32,468 nt of DNA from CAYFFO01 sp964342485 (GCA_964342485.1 CAYFFO010000023.1:1-32468), one strand, 5' to 3'; shown: positions 8,031 through 15,915, counted from the stretch's first letter. The notes: generated from the sequence alone by a model not told the origin. Made by a program: numbers and translations.

Positions 8031-8711
8031 ATGAATTTAAGCTTTTTAAGGAAGATTATCTTAGTTGTTCCAGCGTTGTTATTAATTGGACTGGGACTTG
8101 GGTGCTATAATTCCACAACTGGAGATACATCAGTTTACGGAATTGCAAACTTCAAGCTTCCTGTAATTCCTAAGACTGGTTCTCATAAAGTAATGGTTTT
8201 TTCTGAAATGCACTATCAGAGATCGTTTAGGTCTCAAGACGTTCCAAGAATTTTACCGAATGAGAATTCGGTACCTTTCATTGGAATGGGTGGGCCAGAG
8301 ATAAGCATAGATAGTACTTTGATAAACAAAGAGATCATATTGAGCTCATTAAAAGAGTACTCTCCCAAAGTTATTCCTTCTGCTGTCTCGGAATCATATG
8401 ACCATGAACAAACAGCAGAAATATTCAGAGTTAACTGTTCTGTATGTCACGGTTTGAATCTTGAAGGTGATGGTCCTGTAGCAATTTTAATGAAAGAAAA
8501 AGGACTTGGACCTATGCCTGCTAATTTAAAGGATGAAAACACGTTAAAATCCACCGATGGCGATTTGTTTGCATTCATTTCCCATGGAGGAAGACAGGGA
8601 TACGCTCTTATTGAAAAGGGACTTGAGTCACGTTCTCCAATGCCGGAGTTCAGGTATCTTCTAACAGAAGATGATCGTTGGGCCTTGGTTAAATACTTAC
8701 GGTCGCATTAA
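8031..8711 (+). CDS. actE: Alternative complex III monoheme cytochrome c lipoprotein ActE
   Basis: 226 residues. The N-terminus is a lipoprotein signal with lipobox LGLGC (C25). Residues 56-85 contain the MHYQRSFRSQDVPRxLPNENSVP stretch typical of ActE before the cytochrome domain; a single heme motif CSVCH follows at 136-140, and the Met of the SPMPEF segment near the end is the likely axial ligand. ActE delivers electrons from the ActA hemes to a soluble carrier or directly to a terminal oxidase. It is the last gene of the operon and is followed by 51 bases and then the 3' end of a convergent gene; no clear hairpin terminator is visible there. Confidence 0.88.
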   Translation: MNLSFLRKIILVVPALLLIGLGLGCYNSTTGDTSVYGIANFKLPVIPKTGSHKVMVFSEMHYQRSFRSQDVPRILPNENSVPFIGMGGPEISIDSTLINKEIILSSLKEYSPKVIPSAVSESYDHEQTAEIFRVNCSVCHGLNLEGDGPVAILMKEKGLGPMPANLKDENTLKSTDGDLFAFISHGGRQGYALIEKGLESRSPMPEFRYLLTEDDRWALVKYLRSH

Positions 8712-8762
8712 GTTTTATATAATCAACATGTTGGATGAGTTTTTGGTTTAAGAATCAGGTCT

Positions 8763-9344
8763 TTACAACCTCACCCATATACGACTGGCGACATCATAAC
8801 TAACAGTTATTTCAATGTCATTACAGAGGATATTTATAATACCTCTATATTGTGCTAAATCTTTAACCACTATTGTTTGATTTGGTATGAATCCATTTTT
8901 TACTAGGTATTCTAAGAGTGGTCGTTCTTCATCTGGTATACGATCTATATTGTATTCAGTTCCAGTTTTTGCTTGGTTCAGGGGGATTATGTTTCCTTCA
9001 GGGCTATAGCCATTTCCTGGGATAGGGTGCCCAAAAGGACAGGTAGTTGGGTTGTTTAGTCGGTCATTAATTTTATTTTCTAAATCATTAGATATTGCGT
9101 GTTCTAATCTATGAGCTTCCTCATGGGCTTTATATAATTCTAGGCCAAGTAGATCAACTACTAGTCTCTTTGCTAACCTGTGACGCCTGACCATACTCTG
9201 GGCTGCATTTTTGCCATCTGATGTAAANNNNNNNNNNNNNNNNNNNNNNNNNNNNNNNNNNNNNNNNNNNNNNNNNNNNNNNNNNNNNNNNNNNNNNNNN
9301 NNNNNNNNNNNNNNNNNNNNNNNNNNNTTTTTTGAAGGGCTCAT
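8763..9344 (-). CDS. DtxR/MntR-family metal-dependent transcriptional regulator (interrupted by assembly gap)
   Basis: Translated 3' of the gap (minus strand, 9227 down to 8763) are 155 residues matching DtxR/MntR regulators: TSDGKNAAQSMVRRHRLAKR, the dimerisation and metal-binding HEEAHRLEHAIS helix, NPTTCPFGHPIPG, and a C-terminal SH3/FeoA-like domain. The N-terminal winged helix lies in the run of N. On the far side an ATG at 9344 (MSPSK...) is a plausible start, because it falls after the stop of the upstream VOC gene; a longer frame from 9416 would overlap that gene. Compared with corynebacterial DtxR, the positions of ligands E83 and C102 are Lys and His here. It would sense Mn(II) or Fe(II) and repress uptake genes. 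Frame across the gap is not assured, as the gap size is a placeholder. Confidence 0.75.
   Translation of the reverse strand: MSPSKXXXXXXXXXXXXXXXXXXXXXXXXXXXXXXXXXXFTSDGKNAAQSMVRRHRLAKRLVVDLLGLELYKAHEEAHRLEHAISNDLENKINDRLNNPTTCPFGHPIPGNGYSPEGNIIPLNQAKTGTEYNIDRIPDEERPLLEYLVKNGFIPNQTIVVKDLAQYRGIINILCNDIEITVSYDVASRIWVRL
9228..9327. other. Assembly gap (100 N)
   Basis: Exactly 100 N, the usual placeholder for an unknown-length scaffold join. It falls inside the DtxR/MntR-like gene. By alignment from memory with DtxR about 58 residues (roughly 175 bases) are missing between the two visible parts, so the true gap is probably longer than 100. Confidence 0.98.
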
Positions 9345-9379
9345 TGACTTTGGGCTTTCAAGTATGTATTTAAATAGGG

Positions 9380-9796
9380 TTATTCGCCTCTTTGCCCTCC
9401 CGGCTTCATTTTCCATCCCGATGGATTTACATCTAGTGCAATACCTTCTGGACTCATAAATTTCTTTTCGCCTACCCAGTTATCCGGTGTACCTTCACCG
9501 TTACCATAGTGTTCATTCCATGCAGTTAATTCTGTACCTCCGGCCTCTTCTATCAGAGCCTGAGATTCGTCAAGATCTTCTACCTGGAGTCCGAAATGGT
9601 GTAAGCCTGGTTGGCCTCCACCGTATCTATCATATTTGAATTTCAATATTGTAACGTTGATATAACCGTCGCTAAGTATAGCCCATTCATTATCAGGTGA
9701 ACGTTCAACCTCGGTTAATCCAAATGCATTGACATAAAAATCTGCACATGAATCGGGGTCGTTGGTGCATATTCCAATATGTTTTATTCTTGGCAT
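9380..9796 (-). CDS. VOC superfamily (glyoxalase/dioxygenase-fold) protein
   Basis: 138 residues made of two beta-alpha-beta-beta-beta modules of the vicinal oxygen chelate fold. Visible metal-ligand candidates are H6 (KHIGI), H66 or H67 (GLHHFGL) and D122 in the terminal SPEGIALDV strand, where many relatives have Glu. Members include glyoxalase I, fosfomycin-resistance proteins, extradiol dioxygenases and methylmalonyl-CoA epimerase; the substrate cannot be assigned. A strong ribosome-binding site (GGGAGGG) precedes the ATG at 9796. The DtxR-like regulator follows on the same strand, probably in the same transcript. Confidence 0.85.
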   Translation of the reverse strand: MPRIKHIGICTNDPDSCADFYVNAFGLTEVERSPDNEWAILSDGYINVTILKFKYDRYGGGQPGLHHFGLQVEDLDESQALIEEAGGTELTAWNEHYGNGEGTPDNWVGEKKFMSPEGIALDVNPSGWKMKPGGQRGE

Positions 9797-9911
9797 CGTT
9801 TGCCCTCCCAGTTTTTACAATCTTATTAATTGTGCAACATTAACCTATCGGAATGAAGTGTGTTAGGTCAAGTGTCTTATTTTGTTCATTAACAAATATA
9901 TTAATTGGTTT

Positions 9912-9940
9912 AATCAGTAAATAATTACTATTTACTGATT
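9912..9940. promoter_or_regulatory. Perfect 11-bp inverted repeat, candidate operator or hairpin
   Basis: AATCAGTAAAT (9912-9922), spacer AATTACT, then ATTTACTGATT (9930-9940). The two arms are exact reverse complements. It lies midway between two divergent genes, 115 bp from the VOC start and 183 bp from the permease start, and is not followed by a T-run, so an operator for a dimeric regulator is at least as likely as a terminator. The neighbouring DtxR-like regulator is an obvious candidate, but this is a guess. Confidence 0.6.
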
Positions 9941-10023
9941 GTTCCAAAAAGGTTTAAATTAGACTGAATATAAAGTTTTTACAGAATTTGAAATTAAAAA
10001 TAATTCGGTGGCCTTTCAGGGGC

Positions 10024-10050
10024 TTGACAGGAGCAACTTCCTAGTATAGT
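10024..10050 (+). promoter_or_regulatory. Putative promoter of the ABC importer operon
   Basis: TTGACA (10024-10029) and TATAGT (10045-10050), separated by 15 bases, about 70 bp upstream of the permease start. Both hexamers are good but the spacer is two bases shorter than ideal. Confidence 0.45.
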
Positions 10051-10123
10051 CTGCCTTAATCTTAGATACATTTATACTTTTGTATGTCAACAAGAGTAAA
10101 GCTCAAAATTAAGGTGCAGGTTT

Positions 10124-11269
10124 ATGTCAGAGGCAACGGTTAATACCGGTACGCAACGATTAGAAGAAGAAGAAGATGTATTTATAGCTTCTCAGTGGAA
10201 GCTAATGTGGTGGAGGTTTAGAAAGCACAAACTTGCAATTGCAGCAACAACAATTGTTGCTATTTTTTACATAACTTTCCCTTTTGCTGAGTTCCTAGGT
10301 TTTGGAGATCCTGCTGCAACTGCTACGAAATTCCATTTACTTAGACCGCAAGGACTTAGTTTATTTGCTGATGGTAGTTTTAGGCCTCATGTTAAAGGTT
10401 TAAAATCCTTCAGAGATCCTGAGACATTTCGCAGAGATTACCAGAAGCTTGACGATGTCAAATATAATGTGGGACTTTTCGCGCCAGGATTTGAGTATAA
10501 ATTTCTTGGGTTCATATCAACAAATCGTCATTTAATTGGATTTTCAGATCCAGAACATAGCACTCGTAAGCATCCTTCACTGTTCTTGCTAGGCAGCGAT
10601 TCCGTCGGTAGGGATCAATGGTCTCGTTTAATGCTTGCTACCAGGATATCCTTGTCGATCGGATTAGTAGGCGTAACACTAGCTCTTGTGATTGGGATTG
10701 TACTCGGAGGAATATCAGGATATTACGGTGGACTTGCAGATACGATAATTCAGAGAATTATCGAGATTATGATAGCAGTTCCCACTTTACCTTTGTGGAT
10801 GGGTTTGTCGGCAGCTATACCTCGTGAGTGGCCTGTTCTCAGGGTGTACTTTGCAATAACGGTAATTCTTTCTATTTTTCAATGGACTACTTTAGGCCGT
10901 GTAGTAAGAGGTCGCTTCTTGGCGATGAGAGAAGAAGATTTTGTAATGGCAGCACGCTTGGCTGGTTCAGGTGAAAGCAGAATTATGTTCAGGCATATGC
11001 TGCCGTCATTTTACAGCCATATTATTGCTCATATAACCCTGACAATCCCTAGCATGATTATTTCTGAGACTGCTCTAAGCTTCCTTGGGCTTGGTATGGT
11101 TCCTCCTGCAGTAAGTTACGGAGTCATGTTAAAAGAAGCTCAAAATCCGCAAACCGTTGCAGTATACCCTTGGCTTATGTTTGTGGCAGTACCGGTAATT
11201 ATAGTTATATTAGCTTTCAATTTTATGGGTGATGGTCTGCGAGACGCAGCGGATCCATACGGTAAATAG
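10124..11269 (+). CDS. Peptide/nickel-type ABC transporter permease (OppC/DppC family)
   Basis: 381 residues, longer than the usual 290-310 of OppC/DppC. Layout: cytoplasmic N-terminus, first helix at about 37-59, an enlarged outer loop (about 60-153), then the signature LLGSDSVGRDQWSRL (155-169) and five more helices. The cytoplasmic coupling motif is MAARLAGSGESRIMFRHMLP. It forms half of the membrane channel for peptide or related solute uptake and couples to the two ATPases encoded just downstream (7 bases, then an 11-base overlap). A good ribosome-binding site (AAGGTG) fixes the start. The usual first permease (OppB type) and binding protein are not in front of it; upstream is a divergent region, so these must be encoded elsewhere. 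Confidence 0.88.
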   Translation: MSEATVNTGTQRLEEEEDVFIASQWKLMWWRFRKHKLAIAATTIVAIFYITFPFAEFLGFGDPAATATKFHLLRPQGLSLFADGSFRPHVKGLKSFRDPETFRRDYQKLDDVKYNVGLFAPGFEYKFLGFISTNRHLIGFSDPEHSTRKHPSLFLLGSDSVGRDQWSRLMLATRISLSIGLVGVTLALVIGIVLGGISGYYGGLADTIIQRIIEIMIAVPTLPLWMGLSAAIPREWPVLRVYFAITVILSIFQWTTLGRVVRGRFLAMREEDFVMAARLAGSGESRIMFRHMLPSFYSHIIAHITLTIPSMIISETALSFLGLGMVPPAVSYGVMLKEAQNPQTVAVYPWLMFVAVPVIIVILAFNFMGDGLRDAADPYGK

Positions 11270-11276
11270 GTGATAT

Positions 11277-12326
11277 ATGTCTGACAATGGAAATGGATCA
11301 CAGGCTCTTCTATCGGTAAAGAATCTTAAAACTTATTTCCCTACTGATGAGGGTTTAGTTAAGGCTGTTGATGGAGTGAGCTTTGACGTTATGCCAGGGC
11401 AAACGCTTGGTATCGTAGGGGAAAGTGGTTGTGGAAAAAGCACGGTCGGTCGGTCAATTTTGGGGATTATCGATAAGCCGGGGAATGTTGAGGACGGAGA
11501 AATTATCTGGAGGCGAGAGGTTGAAGGCACGGTACATGATATAGATATAACTAAACAACCTCCTAACAGTGCACTAATGCGTTCGATCAGAGGTAGTGAG
11601 ATAGCACTTGTGTTTCAAGAGCCTATGACATCCTTTAGCCCTGTTCATACTATTGGCAATCAGTTAATGGAGGCTATTCGGCTCCATATGGATGTGACTA
11701 AAAAAGAAGCGGAAGAAAGAGCGATAGAGGCTCTTGGAAGAGTGGGTATTCCCAACCCTGAACAACGGGTTCACGAATATTCTTTTCAACTTAGTGGAGG
11801 ACTTAGGCAACGCGCTATGATTGCAATGGCGCTTTCATGCAATCCAAAACTTTTGATTGCAGATGAACCTACTACCGCCTTGGACGTAACAACTCAAGCG
11901 CAAATCTTGGATCTTCTGAGAGATCTACAAGAACAAAATGGTATGGCTATAATATTGATAACGCACAACTTAGGCGTAGTGGCAGAGATGGCAGACAGCG
12001 TTGTTGTGATGTATCTAGGAAGGGAAGCCGAGTCCGGTCCTGTGGAATCCCTTTTCCATGAACCACAGCATCCCTATACACAGGGTTTATTAAAGTCTAT
12101 TCCAAGTATATATGCTAAAGGTACAGAAAGGTTACCGTCGATTGAAGGTACTATTCCTCATCCGTTTAATAGACCGTCTGGATGTACTTTTAGGCCGAGA
12201 TGCCCATCTTATATCGAAGGCACATGCAATATACACGTACCTCAATTTAAAAATATCGGGGATAGTGGACAGGCAGTGAGTTGCTTCTTACATCACCCTC
12301 CAGAGGAGACGACTGATGGTAACTGA
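11277..12326 (+). CDS. Peptide ABC transporter ATP-binding protein (OppD/DppD family)
   Basis: 349 residues. The nucleotide-binding domain shows Walker A GESGCGKST, signature LSGGLRQR, Walker B LLIADEPTTALD and the switch His in LITHNLG. The C-terminal oligopeptide/dipeptide extension (oligo_HPY) has four cysteines in the pattern CTFRPRC-x7-C-x18-C, the arrangement that in some Opp/Dpp ATPases holds a [4Fe-4S] cluster. An insert around residues 70-95 (WRREVEGTVHDIDI) is common in this subfamily. It pairs with the OppF-type ATPase next door to energise import. The start is 7 bases after the permease stop, where AGGTGATAT acts as ribosome-binding site. Confidence 0.9.
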   Translation: MSDNGNGSQALLSVKNLKTYFPTDEGLVKAVDGVSFDVMPGQTLGIVGESGCGKSTVGRSILGIIDKPGNVEDGEIIWRREVEGTVHDIDITKQPPNSALMRSIRGSEIALVFQEPMTSFSPVHTIGNQLMEAIRLHMDVTKKEAEERAIEALGRVGIPNPEQRVHEYSFQLSGGLRQRAMIAMALSCNPKLLIADEPTTALDVTTQAQILDLLRDLQEQNGMAIILITHNLGVVAEMADSVVVMYLGREAESGPVESLFHEPQHPYTQGLLKSIPSIYAKGTERLPSIEGTIPHPFNRPSGCTFRPRCPSYIEGTCNIHVPQFKNIGDSGQAVSCFLHHPPEETTDGN

Positions 12327-13368
12327 AGAGAAAAACACTACAGGGTCTGAAGTTGGATTCCTAGAAGTCAGAAATTTAAAAAAACATTTTCCTATACAGA
12401 AGGGGTTTTTAAAAAGAACTGTAGGAGCTGTTAGGGCTGTTGATGACGTAAGTTTTGCAGTTAACGAAGGAGAAACCCTCGGATTAGTAGGTGAAAGTGG
12501 TTGCGGCAAAACCACAACTGCAAGATGTATTTTAAGAGCTATTGACCCGACTAGTGGCGAGATTTTATTTAAGACGAAGGACGGAGAAGTTGTAAATGTT
12601 ACAGATCTGCCACGAGGCCCTCTACGCGAACTAAGGGCTGACATGCAGATGATTTTTCAGGATCCTTTCGGCTCTCTTAATCCTAGGATGACATTACTGG
12701 ATATCGTCGGAGAACCTCTGTTGGTACATGGAATGGACAACAGAAAGGACAGGGCTGACAGAGTAGCAGAATTATTACGCTTAGTTGGATTAAGACCGGA
12801 ATATATGAGACGATTCCCGCATGCTTTTAGTGGTGGTGAGCGACAGCGTATTGGTATTGCTAGGGCATTGGCTCTTAATCCTAGACTAGTAGTCGCAGAC
12901 GAACCCGTCTCGGCCTTAGATGTCTCGGTACAGGCACAGGTAATTAATCTGTTGGAAGATCTTCAGGAACAGCTTAATTTAACATATTTATTTGTAGCAC
13001 ATGATCTTAGCGTGGTCAGACATATAAGTGACCGAGTTGCTGTGATGTATGTAGGGAAAATTGTAGAGCTAGGCAATAGTGAAGATATATTCGACTCTCC
13101 TAAGCACCCTTATACATCAGCACTTCTATCATCTGTACCGATACCAGATCCAAAGCTTAAGGCCAAGAGGATCATTTTAGAAGGAGAAGTTGCAAATCCA
13201 GCTAATCCGCCATCTGGATGTTATTTCCATCCACGTTGTGAACACGCTGTTGAACAGTGTAAAACGGATTCTCCAAAACTCGAAGAGATTGAGCCTGGTA
13301 GATGGGTATCATGTTGGCGTGCCAAAGAATTAGATTTGCCAGGACTTGAAGCTACCCATAGTTCGTAG
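12316..13368 (+). CDS. Peptide ABC transporter ATP-binding protein (OppF/DppF family)
   Basis: 350 residues with Walker A GESGCGKTT, Q-loop MIFQDPFGSLNPRM, signature FSGGERQR, Walker B LVVADEPVSALD and the switch His in VAHDLSVV. FQDPFGSLNPRM and DEPVSALDVSVQAQ are typical of the OppF/DppF half. The C-terminal extension again carries a four-cysteine pattern (CYFHPRC-x6-C-x17-C). It overlaps the OppD-type gene by 11 bases, with GAGGAG 7 bases before the ATG, so the two ATPases are translationally coupled and expected to form the heterodimeric motor. The operon ends here; a convergent amidohydrolase begins 52 bases downstream. Confidence 0.9.
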   Translation: MVTEEKNTTGSEVGFLEVRNLKKHFPIQKGFLKRTVGAVRAVDDVSFAVNEGETLGLVGESGCGKTTTARCILRAIDPTSGEILFKTKDGEVVNVTDLPRGPLRELRADMQMIFQDPFGSLNPRMTLLDIVGEPLLVHGMDNRKDRADRVAELLRLVGLRPEYMRRFPHAFSGGERQRIGIARALALNPRLVVADEPVSALDVSVQAQVINLLEDLQEQLNLTYLFVAHDLSVVRHISDRVAVMYVGKIVELGNSEDIFDSPKHPYTSALLSSVPIPDPKLKAKRIILEGEVANPANPPSGCYFHPRCEHAVEQCKTDSPKLEEIEPGRWVSCWRAKELDLPGLEATHSS

Positions 13369-13420
13369 TTTTTGCTTTTAGTCATTGATCTGGTAAATAG
13401 AATGTATGCTTAGAATATAG

Positions 13421-14569
13421 CTATGTTTTTGATGGGTCGTTGATAAATTCACCGCCTTTTACGGTAAATTCAGGCTCCCAACATCCCCCAGAACGTTGAT
13501 TCCCATTAACATCAATCAGTGGATCTGCGTCTGGATTCCATTTTATGATAGCTAGGTCTGCAATACTTCCGACAGTTAAACTACCTATACTTTCGGAAAG
13601 GCCCAAAACCTCTGCAGGTCTTATAGTAGATCGTTCAAATGCATCAGTTTCGTCCATCCCTGCTGCTATCAATTTCGATATAGTTCTTGGCATGTCGTGT
13701 TTAGGTAAAGATGTAGCATGCTTGAAGTAGAAGTCTGTAGATATAGTATCTGGTAGAAAGCCTTCACGGATAGCTGTTTCAGCAACTTCAAAATTGAATG
13801 AACTCATTCCATGTCCAATATCAAATAGAATTCCATTTTCCTTGGCTTGCCAAGCAGCCTTTTCAACTTTTCTAGATGGTGCTAGACCTCCTGGTCCTAT
13901 ATGGAAGCTATAGGTAACCACGTCATTGGGACGGAGCAGACTTAATTGTTCATCTATTGACCAATCAAACGGGTCCCATCGAACTCCATACAATATAGGT
14001 TTATCAGTCTGGAGAGCCATTTCTAAGACAGTATCCATTATGTTTTTTGGGTCATGGCCTGCACAGCAACTGTAGGCTACATTTACTGCGATGCCCCAGA
14101 TCAATTCATCATCTTGTTTCACTGTTTCCACACAAGCTTTTATGTCAAGGTCTTCTAAGTTAGCGTATACCGGATGGGCGTATTCTTCTCCATTTATCGA
14201 AGGGCTTAAAGCCATTCTAATCCGGATATTAGACTTACTTATAATGTTGTCTTTATATAGTGACCAGTTGTTAGCTCCAGCGTCCCCTTGAGAAAGAATG
14301 GTAGTAGTACCCCTTGTTAGGATAAACTTGTCCGGGTCAATTCCATATTTCCAATTTGATGGAGCTGGATGTGTGTGTAAATCAACGAACCCTGGCAATA
14401 ATACACTGTTCGGAAACTCTAAAACTTTTTCGGTACCAGTAGTTATTTGTTCATTTATTGATACGATTTTACCGTCTTTTATTGCGACGGATCCAGGACC
14501 ATCAATATTATTTTTGGCACAAAACAGCCTACCTGCTTTAATAATTAGATCGTAATCAACAAACTTCAT
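13421..14569 (-). CDS. Amidohydrolase-superfamily metallohydrolase
   Basis: 382 residues with an N-terminal small beta domain and a TIM-barrel metallohydrolase. The HxH metal motif is LHTHP (H65, H67). LTRGTTTILSQGDAG, IWGIAVNVAYS, DVVTYSFH (H223), FDIGHGMSSFNF (H253) and DTISTDF (D279) follow in the order seen in amidohydrolase/deacetylase proteins related to EF_0837 and Atu3266. Where that group usually has a metal-binding His on the strand around residue 195, this protein reads PILYGVRWD. Candidate substrates are N-acyl or cyclic-amide compounds; none can be chosen. The ATG has GGAGAG upstream. It faces the peptide importer convergently, so a link with imported amides is only contextual. 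Confidence 0.82.
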   Translation of the reverse strand: MKFVDYDLIIKAGRLFCAKNNIDGPGSVAIKDGKIVSINEQITTGTEKVLEFPNSVLLPGFVDLHTHPAPSNWKYGIDPDKFILTRGTTTILSQGDAGANNWSLYKDNIISKSNIRIRMALSPSINGEEYAHPVYANLEDLDIKACVETVKQDDELIWGIAVNVAYSCCAGHDPKNIMDTVLEMALQTDKPILYGVRWDPFDWSIDEQLSLLRPNDVVTYSFHIGPGGLAPSRKVEKAAWQAKENGILFDIGHGMSSFNFEVAETAIREGFLPDTISTDFYFKHATSLPKHDMPRTISKLIAAGMDETDAFERSTIRPAEVLGLSESIGSLTVGSIADLAIIKWNPDADPLIDVNGNQRSGGCWEPEFTVKGGEFINDPSKT

Positions 14570-14697
14570 AGTTCACTCTCCAGCTATTTCGAGTATTTTG
14601 AGGTTCTAATTTCATGGAAGTCTAGTAAAACCAGATAGATTTTGTAATTTTCACTTTATTCGAACTGAATAAGTTAACAGGCAATATTTTGTTTCAG

Positions 14698-14719
14698 CTT
14701 AATATACATTAAGTTTTTT
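14698..14719 (+). terminator. Weak hairpin with T-run
   Basis: CTTAAT, loop ATAC, ATTAAG, then TTTTTT. The stem is 6 bp and almost purely A/T, so it would be a weak terminator. It lies upstream of the prs promoter and has no obvious plus-strand gene to end. Confidence 0.25.
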
Positions 14720-14827
14720 GGTATGCCTAATTGAATATAAGATAGCTGAGCTAAGCTTGAATCAATATTAGATATAAGTTATCAAAAATAAGAGTTAAAA
14801 ATTGGCAGTAATACTGACATATCTCTG

Positions 14828-14836
14828 TGCTATAAT
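14828..14836 (+). promoter_or_regulatory. Extended -10 promoter of prs
   Basis: TGCTATAAT: a consensus TATAAT (14831-14836) with the TGn extension. No good -35 is present at 17 bp, which is normal for extended -10 promoters. It predicts a leader of about 70 bases before the prs ATG. Confidence 0.55.
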
Positions 14837-14913
14837 TTTTGAATCTTTAATTCATTGAAGATGATTTTGAGATCGCTATATATATAAATATGTGAGGTAA
14901 AAAAGTCGCTATC

Positions 14914-15867
14914 ATGCCATTATTTGAAGACCTAAAAGTATTTACTGGTAATGCTCACAAACCCTTGGCAAATGACATTTGTAACTATTTGGGAATTTCT
15001 TTAGGTGATTGCGAAGTATTTAAATTTAGTAATGATCAAACCTTCGTCAAGATACTTGAAAATGTAAGAGAAAAGGATGTTTTTCTTATACAGACTATGT
15101 CATCACCGGTAAATGATAATTTGATGGAACTATTAATTTTGATTGATGCTGCAAGAAGAGCTTCAGCAGGAAGAATTACAGTAGTGATCCCTTACTATGC
15201 TTATGGCCGTACCGATAAAAAAGACCAGCCAAGGGTTGCGATTACCGCTCGGCTTATTGCAGATTTTATAACTATATCTGGAGCTGACCGGGTACTAACA
15301 ATGAATTTACATGCTGGCCAGATACAGGGATTCTTTAATATACCACTAGATGAATTAGATGCTATACCTACCCTTGCCAACAATATTAAAGAGAGAAGAT
15401 TAAATAAAGATTTGGTTGTCGTTGCCACTGACGTTGGAGCGGCGAAAAGGGCCCGAGATATGGCTGATCATCTCGATGCTCCAATAGCTATAATTGAAAA
15501 ACATAGAATAGGGAATGATGACAAGGTAGAAGCATCTAATTTAATTGGTAATGTTGATGGGAAGACAGCCTTAATAGTTGATGATGAAATTGATACTGGT
15601 GGTACAGTTGCAGCAGCAGCAAATATTTTGAAAGAATATGGCGCTAATGATATATATTGTTCGGTAGTACACCCACTGCTGTCTGGAAATGCGGTTGAAA
15701 AATTACGAAACAGTCCTATGAAGGAAGTGTTGGTTACAAATACTCTGCCGCTATCTGAAGAAAAGCAATTTGATGGGCTTAAAATATTACCAATAGCTTC
15801 CCTTCTAGGAGAGGCAATACACAGGATACATACTGGTTTGTCAGTTGGTGCTATGTTTGAACACTAA
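14914..15867 (+). CDS. prs: Ribose-phosphate pyrophosphokinase (PRPP synthase)
   Basis: 317 residues, the standard class I length. It makes 5-phosphoribosyl 1-diphosphate from ribose 5-phosphate and ATP in the cytoplasm for purine, pyrimidine, His, Trp and NAD synthesis. Visible motifs: the TVVIPYYAYGRTDKKDQPR region that ends in the ATP/flexible-loop segment, MNLHAGQIQGFF, the catalytic loop EKHR and the PRPP-binding loop LIVDDEIDTGGT. The ATG at 14914 fits the family N-terminus (MPLFEDLKVFTGNAHKPLA); the nearest GTGAGG ribosome-binding element is about 16 bases away, farther than usual. The gene is followed after 48 bases by secA and probably shares its transcript. Confidence 0.95.
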   Translation: MPLFEDLKVFTGNAHKPLANDICNYLGISLGDCEVFKFSNDQTFVKILENVREKDVFLIQTMSSPVNDNLMELLILIDAARRASAGRITVVIPYYAYGRTDKKDQPRVAITARLIADFITISGADRVLTMNLHAGQIQGFFNIPLDELDAIPTLANNIKERRLNKDLVVVATDVGAAKRARDMADHLDAPIAIIEKHRIGNDDKVEASNLIGNVDGKTALIVDDEIDTGGTVAAAANILKEYGANDIYCSVVHPLLSGNAVEKLRNSPMKEVLVTNTLPLSEEKQFDGLKILPIASLLGEAIHRIHTGLSVGAMFEH

Positions 15868-15915
15868 ATGTATCTATCACAACCCTTGGAAATAAGTTAG
15901 GGATGGTGTATTTGA

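Larger units (their letters stand above)
9797..10123. other. Divergent intergenic region between VOC gene and ABC importer operon
   Basis: No gene is seen. It contains the VOC ribosome-binding site (about 9801-9812), a minus-strand TTGACC candidate -35 at 9866-9871, a perfect 11-bp inverted repeat at 9912-9940 and a plus-strand TTGACA promoter candidate at 10024-10050. The rest is AT-rich and without recognisable structure. Confidence 0.6.
14570..14913. other. Divergent intergenic region between amidohydrolase and prs
   Basis: 344 bases, very AT-rich, no gene seen. It holds the amidohydrolase ribosome-binding site (about 14575-14583), a small hairpin followed by six T at 14698-14719 and the extended -10 promoter of prs at 14828-14836. 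Confidence 0.6.

Noticed and set aside
8712..8762. CAACATGTTG palindrome between ActE and the regulator
   Set aside because: Only a 10-base palindrome with no loop; too small to call a terminator or operator.
9211..9459. Plus-strand frame crossing the N run
   Set aside because: Exists only because N is read as any residue; both flanks are better explained by minus-strand genes.
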